A DNA stretch of 31,943 nucleotides from Palsa-461 sp040414865 (GCA_040414865.1 JBEDUR010000041.1:1-31943); one strand, 5' to 3'. Shown: positions 22,661 to 30,933, numbered from the stretch's first letter. Program-made: numbers and translations. The notes: generated by a model not told the origin, from the letters alone.

Positions 22661-23436
22661 CAGACGACCTTCAGCTCTTCCAAGAACGCCACGATGCGCT
22701 CAGCGCCGTCGCCCTCGTCCACGACGATCTCGCCGGCACCCCGGGCTTCGGCTTCGGCGACGTCGGTCACCTCTTGGCGGGAGCCGGTCGCGCCGACCTG
22801 GCTCTTGTCGAGGCCGAGGTCGTCCACGCCCAACACGTCGACCGGCTTGGACTTGGCCGCCATGATCCCCTTGAACGACGGGTAGCGGGGCTCGACGACC
22901 CCGGCGGTCACGCTGACCACGGCAGGCAGTGGGCACTCCACCTCGTCGAAGCCGGCCTCGGTCTGTCGTTCGACCCGCACGGCCGACCCGTCGATCGCGA
23001 TCTTCTTGGCAAAGGTGACCGAGGGCAGGCCGAGGATCTCGGCGATCTGCGCCGGGATGGTGCCGGTGTAGCCGTCGGTCGACTCGGTCGCGGTCAGCAC
23101 CAGGTTCGGCTCAGCCCGGGAGACGGCCGCTGCCAGCACCTTGGCCGTGCCCAGCGCGTCGGTGCCGGACAGTGCTTCATCGGAGACCAAGATGGCCCGG
23201 GCCGCCCCCATGGCCAGCGCCGTGCGCAGGCCCGAGGTCTCGCCTTGGGGGGCCATGGAGACCAGGATCACCTCGTCGCCGTCCCCGCTGGCCAGCTGCA
23301 GGCCCATCTCGACGCCATAGGAGTCCGAGTCGTCCAGGATGAGCTTGCCCGAGCGGTCCAGGAAATGGGTGGCCGGGTCAAGCGCCGCCGGCGCGGCTGG
23401 GTCGGGGATCTGTTTGACACAGACGACGACGTTCAT
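22660..23436 (-). CDS. etfB: Electron transfer flavoprotein subunit beta
   Basis: The 258-residue beta subunit of ETF, which holds the AMP and completes the heterodimer with EtfA. It begins with the family's MNVVVCVKQIPDP, has ESTDGYTGTIPAQIAEILGLP in the middle and the signature region VSVTAGVVEPRYPSFKGIMAAKSK. The length is normal. It is the first gene of the etfBA unit and starts 16 bases beyond the stop of the GDPD gene on the same strand, so a four-gene transcript from GDPD is possible. Confidence 0.96.
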   Translation of the reverse strand: MNVVVCVKQIPDPAAPAALDPATHFLDRSGKLILDDSDSYGVEMGLQLASGDGDEVILVSMAPQGETSGLRTALAMGAARAILVSDEALSGTDALGTAKVLAAAVSRAEPNLVLTATESTDGYTGTIPAQIAEILGLPSVTFAKKIAIDGSAVRVERQTEAGFDEVECPLPAVVSVTAGVVEPRYPSFKGIMAAKSKPVDVLGVDDLGLDKSQVGATGSRQEVTDVAEAEARGAGEIVVDEGDGAERIVAFLEELKVV

Positions 23437-23452
23437 GATCGGTCATTGTTCA

Positions 23453-24175
23453 TTACCCGGACGCGCTCCCGCCATTCGGCCGCCCCCCTTCCCAGCCGGC
23501 CGCCATGGCCAGGGCTCGGGTGAGCCGGTCGGTGATGATCGTGTCCACGCCCGCCTCGAACATGGCCAAGAGGTCGGCGTCCTCGTTGGGCGTCCACACG
23601 TTCACCGCCACCCCGGCCTGGTGGCAACGGACCACGAACGGCGCCCCAACCCGGCTGAAGAAGGGGTGGATGGCCTGATAGCGGCGGTCGAGGGCGATGG
23701 CCAGGGACCCCTCCGCGTCGGCGTGGCCCCCGAGGAGCCAGCCGATGGCCAGGGATGGCTCGGCCGAGCGGACCGCCTCGATGGTGGCGGCGTCGAAAGA
23801 CGAGACGATGACGTCGCCCACCCGGTCGTGCTCGACCAGCTCGGCGGCCACTTCCCGGGCCAAGGCCCCGGTTGGGTCGTAGCCGGGGTCGCCCGGCCAG
23901 TTCTTGATCTCCACGTTCATGGCCATGCCCTCGCAGGCCGATATGGCCGCCGAGAGCAGGGGCACATGCGGAGGCAGATCCGAGACCTTGGTCTCATGGA
24001 TGAGGCCGATTCCGGCGATCCCGGCATCGTGGTGGATGACCAGTGCACCGTCGGCGCTGCGCCGGACGTCGAACTCCACCCCGTCGGCTCCGAGCCGCCG
24101 TGCCTCCAAGAACGCCTCGAGCGTGTTCTCGACAAAGCCCTCGGTGCAGCCCCGGTGGCCGTAGACCAGACTCAC
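23453..24175 (-). CDS. Glycerophosphodiester phosphodiesterase
   Basis: A 240-residue enzyme that splits glycerophosphodiesters into glycerol-3-phosphate and an alcohol. Family landmarks are YGHRG (5-9), ENT (16-18), the metal ligands Glu34 and Asp36 in GVEFDV, and His48/His49 in VIHHD, followed by VEIKN and a late TPNED and DTIITDR. There is no signal peptide, so it acts in the cytoplasm. I chose the GTG at 24175 because GGGAGGAGGG lies just upstream; a GTG 36 bases earlier is open but has no such site. It is divergent from whiB. Confidence 0.92.
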   Translation of the reverse strand: MSLVYGHRGCTEGFVENTLEAFLEARRLGADGVEFDVRRSADGALVIHHDAGIAGIGLIHETKVSDLPPHVPLLSAAISACEGMAMNVEIKNWPGDPGYDPTGALAREVAAELVEHDRVGDVIVSSFDAATIEAVRSAEPSLAIGWLLGGHADAEGSLAIALDRRYQAIHPFFSRVGAPFVVRCHQAGVAVNVWTPNEDADLLAMFEAGVDTIITDRLTRALAMAAGWEGGRPNGGSASG

Positions 24176-24315
24176 CGCCCTCCTCCCGCCGACATCGGCC
24201 CCTCCTACCACACACTTCGTCCGGGCAATTCGGCCAACACGCCCTTGTCATCTTCCCTTCACGCCGATAACCTTCTTGTGCCCCATTTCTCATGCGGGTG
24301 TTGTGACCACAGGAC

Positions 24316-24333
24316 TTGTGAAAAAGATCACAA
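24316..24333. promoter_or_regulatory. Perfect CRP-type binding site upstream of whiB
   Basis: TTGTGA-N6-TCACAA (half-sites 24316-24321 and 24328-24333) is a perfect match to the CRP/FNR-family consensus TGTGA-N6-TCACA. A second copy of the half-site TTGTGA is at 24301-24306, 15 bases upstream in direct orientation. The site is centred about 34 bases before the whiB start codon, in the intergenic gap shared with the divergent GDPD gene. Mycobacterial whiB1 is also controlled by the cAMP receptor protein, which supports the call. Confidence 0.7.
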
Positions 24334-24358
24334 AAGGCAGAAGGACGAGAACCTGGTC

Positions 24359-24649
24359 ATGGCGCTGATATGGAACCGAACGGTCGCGTGGGACGCAGAC
24401 GACTGGCGGAAGTTCGCGGCATGCCGGAACACCGTGCCCGATCTGTTCTTCCCCATCGGAACCACCGGGCCGGCGGTGGACCAGATCGCGGCGGCCAAGC
24501 GGGTGTGCAGTGCCTGCGAGGTCCAAGAGCCCTGTCTCAACTTCGCGCTGGCGACCAATCAGGAGTCGGGCGTGTGGGGCGGGACCTCCGAGGAGGAGCG
24601 CCGCAAGTTGCGGAAGGCCTGGTTGGCGGCCCGGCGCCGGGCCGGCTGA
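24359..24649 (+). CDS. WhiB family iron-sulfur transcriptional regulator (WhiB1-like)
   Basis: A 96-residue regulator that binds a nitric-oxide- and redox-sensitive [4Fe-4S] cluster and acts with the primary sigma factor. The four cluster cysteines are Cys22, Cys50, Cys53 and Cys59 (Cx2Cx5C), followed by the turn motif GVWGG (71-75) and a basic tail for DNA contact. The compact size and neighbourhood (convergent with a pdtaS homologue, CRP site upstream) suggest the WhiB1 subgroup. The ATG follows AAGGA at a slightly long distance of 13 bases. Its stop lies 12 bases from the kinase stop. Confidence 0.94.
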   Translation: MALIWNRTVAWDADDWRKFAACRNTVPDLFFPIGTTGPAVDQIAAAKRVCSACEVQEPCLNFALATNQESGVWGGTSEEERRKLRKAWLAARRRAG

Positions 24650-24661
24650 GCCCGGGCGGCC

Positions 24662-26194
24662 TCACACTCTCGGGCCCAGGGGCACCGAGATCCCGACCAC
24701 AGTGCCCCCGCCCTCGGCCGGGGGCACCCGGCGCATCTCGATCGAACCGTCGAGCTGACTGACCACCAAGTCGTGCACGATCGACAGCCCGAGGCTGTTG
24801 GTGCGCTCGATGTCGAACCCCTTGGGCAGCCCGACGCCGTTGTCGCGCACCTCGATCGCTAGACCGCCCCCACCATGGCGCAACTCCACCTCGACGCGGC
24901 CGGCCCCTTCGGCTCCCGCGGGCCGGCGCTTGGGCGCACGGCCCGAGCGCAGCACCCGGCGCTCGGTCCCGAAGGCGTGCTGCACGGCGTTCTGGAGCAG
25001 CTCGGCCAGTGTGACCGCCAGCGGAGTGGCCACGTCTGCCGGCAGGTCGCCCAGATCCCCCCTCACCTCGATCTTGACCCGGGCCGGCCCGACCACCAAG
25101 TCCTCGGCCATCTGCACGAGGGCTCGGACGATCTCGTCGAACGCGACCTGGTCACCCGGTTCCCGGGAGAGGATCTCGTGGACGATGGCGATCGACCGCA
25201 CCCGCCGCTCGGCCTCGCGCAGCGCCTCACGCCCGGCCTTCTCCGGCACCCGCCGGGCCTGGAGCCGCAGCAGCGAGGAGATGGTCTGGAGGTTGTTCTT
25301 CACCCGGTGGTGCACCTCGCGTATGGCGGCATCCTTCGAGAGAAGCAGCCGGTCGAGCCGGCGTACGTCGGTCACGTCACGCACCAAGATGACCGCTCCG
25401 GTGACCGAGCTGTGCACCACCAGCGGGATGCAGTGGAGCAGGACGATGACGTCCGGCCGCCGCTCCACCTCCTCGACGACCGGTCGCTTCGTGGCCAGCG
25501 CCCAGGAGACCGCCGACTCCTCGACGCCGAGGTCGGCCAGCCGGCGGCCGTCGGGTACCGAGTAGACGCCCATGCGGTGGAACGCGTTGATGGCGTTGGG
25601 TGACGCGAACTGGACCTTGCCCTCATCGTCGACGACCACGACGCCGTCGCCGACCCGGGGCAATTCCTCGGAGCCAACGTCGGTGTCGACGAACGGGAAG
25701 GCCGACTCGGCCACCATGGTCGCCAACCGGTCGAACGCGTCAAGGTAGATGCGCTCATAGCTGGAGGCCGCCGGGCGGCCGTGGTCGAGGCCGACGCGCA
25801 CCACCACGGCGATCACCTGGCCGCCGGGGCGTTGGCGCACAGGGATCGCCTGGGACGCGATCGGGCCCGACGGCGCGATCCCCTCGATTTCGCCGGTGAC
25901 GATCTCTCCCTTGTCGAGGGCCAGCGCCGCCACCGGCCAGACCTCACGGGAGAAGAACCGGCCGACCAGGTCCTCGTTGAGCTGGGTCGGACGGTTCGAC
26001 GGCCGGATCTGGGCCAGCACCACCAGCTCGTTGTGGCCGGCCCCGGCGAAGTCCGAGACCGGCACCACCAGCACCAGGTCCGAGAAGGACAGGTCCGAGA
26101 GCAGCGACCACGACCCGAGCAGGCGCTGGAGGTGGGAAACCTCGTCCACCTCGAGCTCGGCGTGAAGCCGGGCCAGCTCGGCCGGGGTCGCCAC
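24662..26194 (-). CDS. pdtaS: Sensor histidine kinase, PdtaS-like (GAF-PAS-HisKA_2-HATPase)
   Basis: A 510-residue soluble kinase, close to the 501 residues of mycobacterial PdtaS, which signals through the ANTAR RNA-binding regulator PdtaR. The order is a GAF-like domain (about 1-165), a PAS domain (about 175-280), the HisKA_2 dimerisation helix with REVHHRVKNNLQ (292-303; phosphoacceptor among His295/296), and a HATPase domain with ELLQNAVQHAF, DNGVGLP and NSLGLSIVHDL. No membrane helices are seen. The GTG start overlaps the stop of the PHP gene by one base (TAGTG). A poorly conserved basic, Pro-rich insert lies inside the ATPase domain (around SGRAPKRRPAG). No PdtaR gene is in the window. 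Confidence 0.92.
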   Translation of the reverse strand: MATPAELARLHAELEVDEVSHLQRLLGSWSLLSDLSFSDLVLVVPVSDFAGAGHNELVVLAQIRPSNRPTQLNEDLVGRFFSREVWPVAALALDKGEIVTGEIEGIAPSGPIASQAIPVRQRPGGQVIAVVVRVGLDHGRPAASSYERIYLDAFDRLATMVAESAFPFVDTDVGSEELPRVGDGVVVVDDEGKVQFASPNAINAFHRMGVYSVPDGRRLADLGVEESAVSWALATKRPVVEEVERRPDVIVLLHCIPLVVHSSVTGAVILVRDVTDVRRLDRLLLSKDAAIREVHHRVKNNLQTISSLLRLQARRVPEKAGREALREAERRVRSIAIVHEILSREPGDQVAFDEIVRALVQMAEDLVVGPARVKIEVRGDLGDLPADVATPLAVTLAELLQNAVQHAFGTERRVLRSGRAPKRRPAGAEGAGRVEVELRHGGGGLAIEVRDNGVGLPKGFDIERTNSLGLSIVHDLVVSQLDGSIEMRRVPPAEGGGTVVGISVPLGPRV

Positions 26195-27087
26195 TAGCCG
26201 GGGCCCTCGGCCGCTGCCGGCTCGCGCAGGGCGATGCGCCGGGGCCGGCGCTCGGAGAAGGCCACCAGCTCGCGCACCCCGGAGGACCATAAGAGCTCGC
26301 CCAGGTCCTCCACGCGCTCAGCCACCCGACGCTCGCTGTGGGCGTCCGAGGCGGTGGTGAACCCGACGCCGCGCCGGGCAAACCGCTCGAGCAACCCTCG
26401 GGCCGGGTACTGCTCGGCGCAGGGCTTGCCCCACCCGGCCGAAGAGACCTCGGCCGCCCGAGTGCTGGCCGCCGCCGCCTCGGCCAGGCGGTCCCACCAC
26501 TCATCGGGAGCCGCAGGCACCCGTCCGGCCACCTTGACCAGGTCGGGGTGGGCGAGGACGTCACAGGCGCCGCTCGATGCGGTTTCCTCGATGGCCTCGA
26601 CGTACGCGTCCCAGCAGGCCTCCACCGCCCGGTGGTCCCACTCGGCCATCTGGAGCGGGTCGCCGACATGGTCGAAGCCCCACGCGCCGATCCAGTGCAC
26701 CGAGCCCAGGAGAACGTCGAAGGGGTAGCCGGCGAGCAGCTCGGCGACCTTGTCCATCCGTCCCCGATAGTGGTCGACCTCGAGGCCCACCACGACCGGC
26801 AACCCCGAGCGCTTGGCCGCCAGAGCCATCTCGACGTACGCGTCGAGATCGTTGCGCGCGTGGTGGTCGAAGTAGCGACGCATGGCGACGGTGAGGTCGG
26901 CCCGCTCGTCGTCGAACAACCCGGCCACGATCGGTTCAACCTGGACGAAGCGGAACAGGTGCTCGGTCAGGGCCACCTCGACCACGCCGGCCGCCTCGGC
27001 CAGCTCGCAGTACCGGGCGACCTGCTCGAGCCGAAGAGAGACGTCGGCATGGGGATGGGCCCAGAGGTGGAGGTGGTAGTCGAGCAT
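26194..27087 (-). CDS. PHP domain metal-dependent phosphoesterase (histidinol-phosphatase-like)
   Basis: A 297-residue PHP-family hydrolase. Metal-binding motifs appear in order: DYHLH (3-7), TEHLF (41-45), a Glu in GLEVDHY, GSVHW, AHPDL and the final SDAHS. The fold and motif set are those of HisK-type histidinol phosphatases, but no histidine genes are nearby and other phosphate-ester substrates are possible. The ATG follows AAGGGG at six bases. It is cotranscribed and translationally coupled with the PdtaS-like kinase, which is unusual enough to suggest a shared function. Confidence 0.88.
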   Translation of the reverse strand: MLDYHLHLWAHPHADVSLRLEQVARYCELAEAAGVVEVALTEHLFRFVQVEPIVAGLFDDERADLTVAMRRYFDHHARNDLDAYVEMALAAKRSGLPVVVGLEVDHYRGRMDKVAELLAGYPFDVLLGSVHWIGAWGFDHVGDPLQMAEWDHRAVEACWDAYVEAIEETASSGACDVLAHPDLVKVAGRVPAAPDEWWDRLAEAAAASTRAAEVSSAGWGKPCAEQYPARGLLERFARRGVGFTTASDAHSERRVAERVEDLGELLWSSGVRELVAFSERRPRRIALREPAAAEGPG

Positions 27088-27149
27088 CGACGCCCCTTAC
27101 CCCGCCGCGCCGGACGTGCTCACCCGGCAATGGTAGGTGCTGGCCCCCT

Positions 27150-27173
27150 CCCGGCCGGCGACGCCGGGCCGGG
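27150..27173 (-). terminator. Strong GC hairpin after the ArsA pair, likely terminator
   Basis: A ten-base-pair stem with one bulged G, CCCGGCCGGC (27150-27159) paired with 27163-27173 and a GAC loop, begins three bases after the stop codon of the last ArsA-like gene. There is no T-run, but actinobacterial terminators often lack one. It separates the DUF3107-ArsA unit from the PHP-pdtaS unit. Confidence 0.5.
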
Positions 27174-27175
27174 AC

Positions 27176-28333
27176 TCAGGTCCAGATCGTCTCGCCAAGA
27201 GCGAGGAGTCCGGGGAGACTCGCGATGTCGTGCTCGAAGACCGGGGCCGTCGTTACCACCTCGGGGGCCTGGGCCAGCTCAGCTCGCTGCTCGGCCTCGC
27301 GCCGGGCGACCAGGCTGAAGTTGATGAAGCTCTCGGCCACCTCCCGCAGCACGGGCGCCGTGACCGCCGGGTCGGTCTCGAGGCGCGCCGCGACCTCCTC
27401 GGCCCGCTCCTCTAACGCCCGCGCCGTGGCCAGGGCGTCGGGATCGCGCAGGTAGGCCGGCAGGGTCCGGTTGAGCACCACCGCCCCCAAGTGCAGGTCG
27501 CGCCGCGAAAGTTCTTCGGAGAACGCCTCGGCCTCGGAGAGAGGCAAGCTCTCGAGCGTGCTCACCACGAGGAAGGTGGTCCGCCGCTCGCCCAGCAGCC
27601 GCACGACGGCCTCGGCCCGCTCGACGAACCCGGCCTGCATCGACCGGAAGAGCACGAAGAACTGCTCGATGTCGGTCAGGAACTGGGTCCCGAGCACACG
27701 TTCGGCCACCTGTTGGAACGGCCGGGAGGCAAGGGTGATCATCCTCGAGCGGGCGGGGGCGGTCAGCCAGCGCAGCAGGCGGCTCGAGAAGAACTCGGCC
27801 ATCCGCTGGGGCGCGTCGAGGAAGTCCAGCGCGTGGCGCGAGGGTGGGGTGTCCACGACGATCAGGTCGTAGTCCCCGGTCGAGTGGATCTCGAACAGGC
27901 GCTCCATCGCGATGTAGTCGTGACTCTGGACGAAACGGCTCGAGATGTTGCGGTAGAGGGGGTTCTCCAGGATCTCGCGCCTCGTCGTGGGGTCGGGGGC
28001 GTGACGCTCGACAAGGGCGTCCCAACCGGCCCGGGTATCGAGCTGGGCCGCCCAGAGCTCACCTCGCGGAGTGATCCCCGCCTCCTTGAACAGCTCCGGG
28101 GGGACGCGGTATTCGGCGTTGCCGATCCCGGGCAGGCCGAGGGCGTCGGCCAGCCGGCGGGCCGGGTCGACGGTGAGCACGAGCACCCGGCCGCCGTGGT
28201 GGCAGGCCGCCATCGCCGCCGCCGCCGCGGCAACGGTCGTCTTGCCGACACCCCCCGGGCCGCAGGCGATCGCGATCTCCTTGGACGCGAGCAGCCGGTC
28301 GAGGGAGGCTCGGGCGCCGGCGAGCGCGCTCAC
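27176..28333 (-). CDS. ArsA/Get3-family ATPase, second subunit (Pro-type P-loop)
   Basis: A 385-residue SIMIBI-class ATPase. Its P-loop is GPGGVGKTT (25-33): the first lysine of the deviant Walker A (GKGGVGKT) is replaced by Pro. Other conserved parts are the switch I-like TVDPARRLADALG and the switch II-like VVDTPPSRHALDFL. Arsenic genes are absent, so arsenite pumping is unlikely; actinobacterial ArsA-like pairs (Rv3679/Rv3680 in M. tuberculosis) are Get3-like heterodimers linked to envelope stress. Its GTG overlaps the stop of the partner gene (GTGA), so the two are made together. Confidence 0.9.
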   Translation of the reverse strand: MSALAGARASLDRLLASKEIAIACGPGGVGKTTVAAAAAAMAACHHGGRVLVLTVDPARRLADALGLPGIGNAEYRVPPELFKEAGITPRGELWAAQLDTRAGWDALVERHAPDPTTRREILENPLYRNISSRFVQSHDYIAMERLFEIHSTGDYDLIVVDTPPSRHALDFLDAPQRMAEFFSSRLLRWLTAPARSRMITLASRPFQQVAERVLGTQFLTDIEQFFVLFRSMQAGFVERAEAVVRLLGERRTTFLVVSTLESLPLSEAEAFSEELSRRDLHLGAVVLNRTLPAYLRDPDALATARALEERAEEVAARLETDPAVTAPVLREVAESFINFSLVARREAEQRAELAQAPEVVTTAPVFEHDIASLPGLLALGETIWT

Positions 28334-29298
28334 AGGTCCAGCTCATCGGCGAGCGCGGAAGCCACCTGCCTCGTGCTGCGTAGTCCTCCGACCCGAGTGA
28401 ACAGGTATGGGACCAGGAGCAAGGGCACCGACGCCTCGAGCTGCTCGTGGAGCCGTCGGAGGTCCGACGCCCCGGCGCGGCGCAGGTTGACCGCCAGCCG
28501 AGCCGCCTCGAGGACCGGGGCGACCTCGCCGCCAAGGGCCACGGAGATCGAGGCCGCCACCGCCGGGCTCCGAAGGGCTTCGAAGACTTCCTCCTCCCGG
28601 GTGCTGAACAGCTCGGGGAGCACCCGGTTGACCACCACGGCGACCACCGACGCCGAGGTCTCTCGAGCGATCCGCTCGGTCAGCTCGAGGGTCTCGGTGA
28701 CCGGCATCTCCTCGGGGGTGGTCACCGGGATCACCCCCGTACGGGCCGGGTCGGAGAGCAGCTCGATCATCCAGTCGGTCTGGCTCCGGATCTGTCCCAC
28801 CTTCACCAGATCGTTGATCGCCTGGGGCGCGCCGAGCTGGCCGACCACGTGTCCCGAGGCGGGAGCGTCCGCCACCACCAGGTCGAAGTGGCGCTCCCGC
28901 ACCTCGTAGCAGAGCTTGCCGACGGTCAGGATCTCGCGCACTCCGGGAGCGGCCGTGGCCACGAAATCGAACGTCTTGGCCAACGGCCCGATCCAGCCGA
29001 CCAGCGGCACCCGGAGGTTGACTTTCAGGTACTCGCGCAACGAGGCCTCGGTGTCCATCGACATGACCGAGACCCCGGGGGCGACCACACTGGGCACGAA
29101 CCCGATCGGTCCGGCCTCGAACATTGCCCCCAAGCCCCCGGTGGCGTCGATGTCGCAGGCGAGCACCCGCTTGCCCTGTTGGGCCCCGAGCTGAGCCAGC
29201 GCGGCGGCGATGGTCGTCTTGCCGACCCCGCCCTTGCCGGTGACGAAGAGCAGCTGGTGGTCAAACAGGCTGCTCGGGACCTCAGGCGGCGCGCTCAC
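28330..29298 (-). CDS. ArsA/Get3-family ATPase, first subunit (signature-lysine P-loop)
   Basis: A 322-residue ATPase of the same family with the full deviant Walker A GKGGVGKT (21-28), signature Lys22 and P-loop Lys27. DIDATGGLGAMF is the switch I region and VVADAPASGHVVGQL the switch II region. No Cys-x-x-Cys dimer zinc site of eukaryotic Get3 and no obvious arsenite cysteine set is visible. The GTG start (VSAPPEVPSSLF) was chosen over longer frames because it sits close to the P-loop and after GGGAG. It follows DUF3107 by 31 bases and is coupled to the second ATPase gene. Confidence 0.9.
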   Translation of the reverse strand: MSAPPEVPSSLFDHQLLFVTGKGGVGKTTIAAALAQLGAQQGKRVLACDIDATGGLGAMFEAGPIGFVPSVVAPGVSVMSMDTEASLREYLKVNLRVPLVGWIGPLAKTFDFVATAAPGVREILTVGKLCYEVRERHFDLVVADAPASGHVVGQLGAPQAINDLVKVGQIRSQTDWMIELLSDPARTGVIPVTTPEEMPVTETLELTERIARETSASVVAVVVNRVLPELFSTREEEVFEALRSPAVAASISVALGGEVAPVLEAARLAVNLRRAGASDLRRLHEQLEASVPLLLVPYLFTRVGGLRSTRQVASALADELDL

Positions 29299-29329
29299 CT
29301 GGCGCGCCGCTCCCGTGGCGATGGTCGCC

Positions 29330-29563
29330 TCAGGGGGCGCCGAACCCGACCCGGCGATCGGTCGACGGCGCGCCCACCTCGACGTAGGCAACCTGGGCGG
29401 TCGGCACGGCGACCCGACGCCCGCGCCGGTCCGTGAGCCACAGGACGCCGCCGCGCTCGAGCGACGCCTCGATCTCCTTTAGCACCGTCTCCCGGTCAGC
29501 CCCCTCGCCCAGGTCGACCTCCAGCTCCTTGGGGGTTTGGGCAATCCCGATGCGCACCTCCAC
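29330..29563 (-). CDS. DUF3107 family protein (TB9.4-like)
   Basis: A 77-residue cytoplasmic protein of a small actinobacterial family with no known function; Rv3208A (TB9.4) of M. tuberculosis is a member. It begins VEVRIGIAQTPKELEVDL and carries the family's LTDRRGRRVAVPTAQVAYVEVG and terminal RRVGFG. The GTG start follows a strong ribosome binding site, AAGGAGAGGAG (complement of 29570-29580). It leads a three-gene unit with the two ArsA-like ATPases. Confidence 0.9.
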   Translation of the reverse strand: MEVRIGIAQTPKELEVDLGEGADRETVLKEIEASLERGGVLWLTDRRGRRVAVPTAQVAYVEVGAPSTDRRVGFGAP

Positions 29564-29775
29564 CTGCGACTCCTCTCCTTTTGCGGGGTCGTGCCCTCTG
29601 CCGGGCCGTGGTCCTCCGCGGGGGTCGTGGTCGAGCCGACACCGGGCGAACCGCTGCCCGACGTTACCGCCCTCGGCCACACTGGGGGCATGGCCACGGC
29701 ACCGGGCACCAGCGGGGCAACCGAGCCCAGCGAAGACGAAGCGTGAACCGGCGGGCCCAGCGTTGGGCGGCGACC

Positions 29776-30921
29776 ATGTCGGGCTTTCGGCCGATCGAGG
29801 GCCACGACGCCGCCGGGCACGAGGTCGGTGGCGTTGTGGTCGCCCACGTCGATTCTCGTGCCGAGCTGGGCTCGGCGCCGTCGCGGCCGGCTCCGCCGCT
29901 TTCCTTCCCCCGCGACCGCCGGTTCCGGGAAGACAGCGAGGCGGCCACCCTGGTGAGCGGGGCGACCCTGGCCAGCGGGGCCGGCGCGCGGCCGAGACTC
30001 GAGGAGCCCGATCCTTGGCGAACGTGCTTCGAGCGCGACCGCGACCGCATCTTGCACTCGGCCGAGTTCCGGCGCTTGGCCGGCAAGACCCAGGTGTTCA
30101 TCTTCCCCGAGGACCACTCGCGGACCCGATTGACCCACGCCCTGGAGGTGGCCCAGGTCGCGACCAGCATCGCCCAGGCGTGCGGGTTCAACGTCGCGCT
30201 GTGCGAGGCCATCGCGCTCGGTCACGACTGCGGGCACGGCCCGGGTGGTCACGCCAGCGAAGACGCCTTCGCCCCGTATCTCGACGAAGGGTTCGACCAT
30301 GCCATCTGGGGGGCCAGCGTCTCGCTCGTCCCACTGAACCTCTGTGCGCCGACCACCGACGGGATCGCCAACCACAGCTGGTCCCGGCCCGCCCCCGGCA
30401 GCTGCGAGGGTGAGGTGGTCAGCTGGGCCGACCGCATCGCCTACGTCTGCCACGACTGGGAGGACGCGGTACGAACCGGGATCGTGTCTCCCGAGCGCCT
30501 CGACCCTTTCGTGGCCGAGGTCGGCGGGATGGAGCGCGGCGAACAGCTCGGGACCTTCATCGGCGCGCTGGTGAACACCACCCTGGCGTCAGGGCAGGTG
30601 GCGATGGACGCAGATACCGCCGAGGCGCTCGCCCGGTTCCGGGCACTCAACTATGAGCACATCTACCTGCGGGACGCCTCGGTCGCCCAGGCCGAAGCGG
30701 TGGTGACGATGCTCCGGGCCCTCGTCGAGCACTACGCCGACCGGCCCGGCGCCATCCCCTCGGTACAGAAGGCGGGAGGGCTCTCGGCCGGCGAGCCCGA
30801 GGCGGTGCGAGCGGCGGTCGGCTACGTCGCCGGGATGACCGACCGGTTCGCCTGCCGCCAGGCGGTTGCGTTGCTGGGTTGGGACACCTCCAAGCTGCCT
30901 CGGGCGATCGAGTGGCGCTGA
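29776..30921 (+). CDS. dgt: dGTP triphosphohydrolase-like protein (HD domain)
   Basis: A 381-residue HD-domain hydrolase that turns dNTPs into deoxynucleosides and triphosphate and so helps set dNTP pools. The metal-binding set is visible: His of RLTHALEVAQ, His-Asp of LGHDCGHGPGGH, and Asp of SWADRIAYVCHD. The preceding FERDRDRILHSAEFRRLAGKTQVF is the family's N-terminal signature. The start is uncertain: ATG at 29776, or an in-frame GTG at 29743 that overlaps the stop of an 18-codon frame; neither has a ribosome binding site. The residues before about 70 are low-complexity. It diverges from DUF3107. Confidence 0.92.
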   Translation: MSGFRPIEGHDAAGHEVGGVVVAHVDSRAELGSAPSRPAPPLSFPRDRRFREDSEAATLVSGATLASGAGARPRLEEPDPWRTCFERDRDRILHSAEFRRLAGKTQVFIFPEDHSRTRLTHALEVAQVATSIAQACGFNVALCEAIALGHDCGHGPGGHASEDAFAPYLDEGFDHAIWGASVSLVPLNLCAPTTDGIANHSWSRPAPGSCEGEVVSWADRIAYVCHDWEDAVRTGIVSPERLDPFVAEVGGMERGEQLGTFIGALVNTTLASGQVAMDADTAEALARFRALNYEHIYLRDASVAQAEAVVTMLRALVEHYADRPGAIPSVQKAGGLSAGEPEAVRAAVGYVAGMTDRFACRQAVALLGWDTSKLPRAIEWR

Positions 30922-30933
30922 CGCGCCGCCGAA

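Noticed and set aside
27176..29298. Arsenic resistance operon
   Set aside because: The ATPases are ArsA-like, but no arsB, arsC, arsD or ArsR gene is present and arsenite-binding cysteines are not evident.
29691..29746. 18-codon frame whose stop overlaps the GTG at 29743 of the dGTPase-like gene
   Set aside because: It has no ribosome binding site and no recognisable product; the overlap may be chance.
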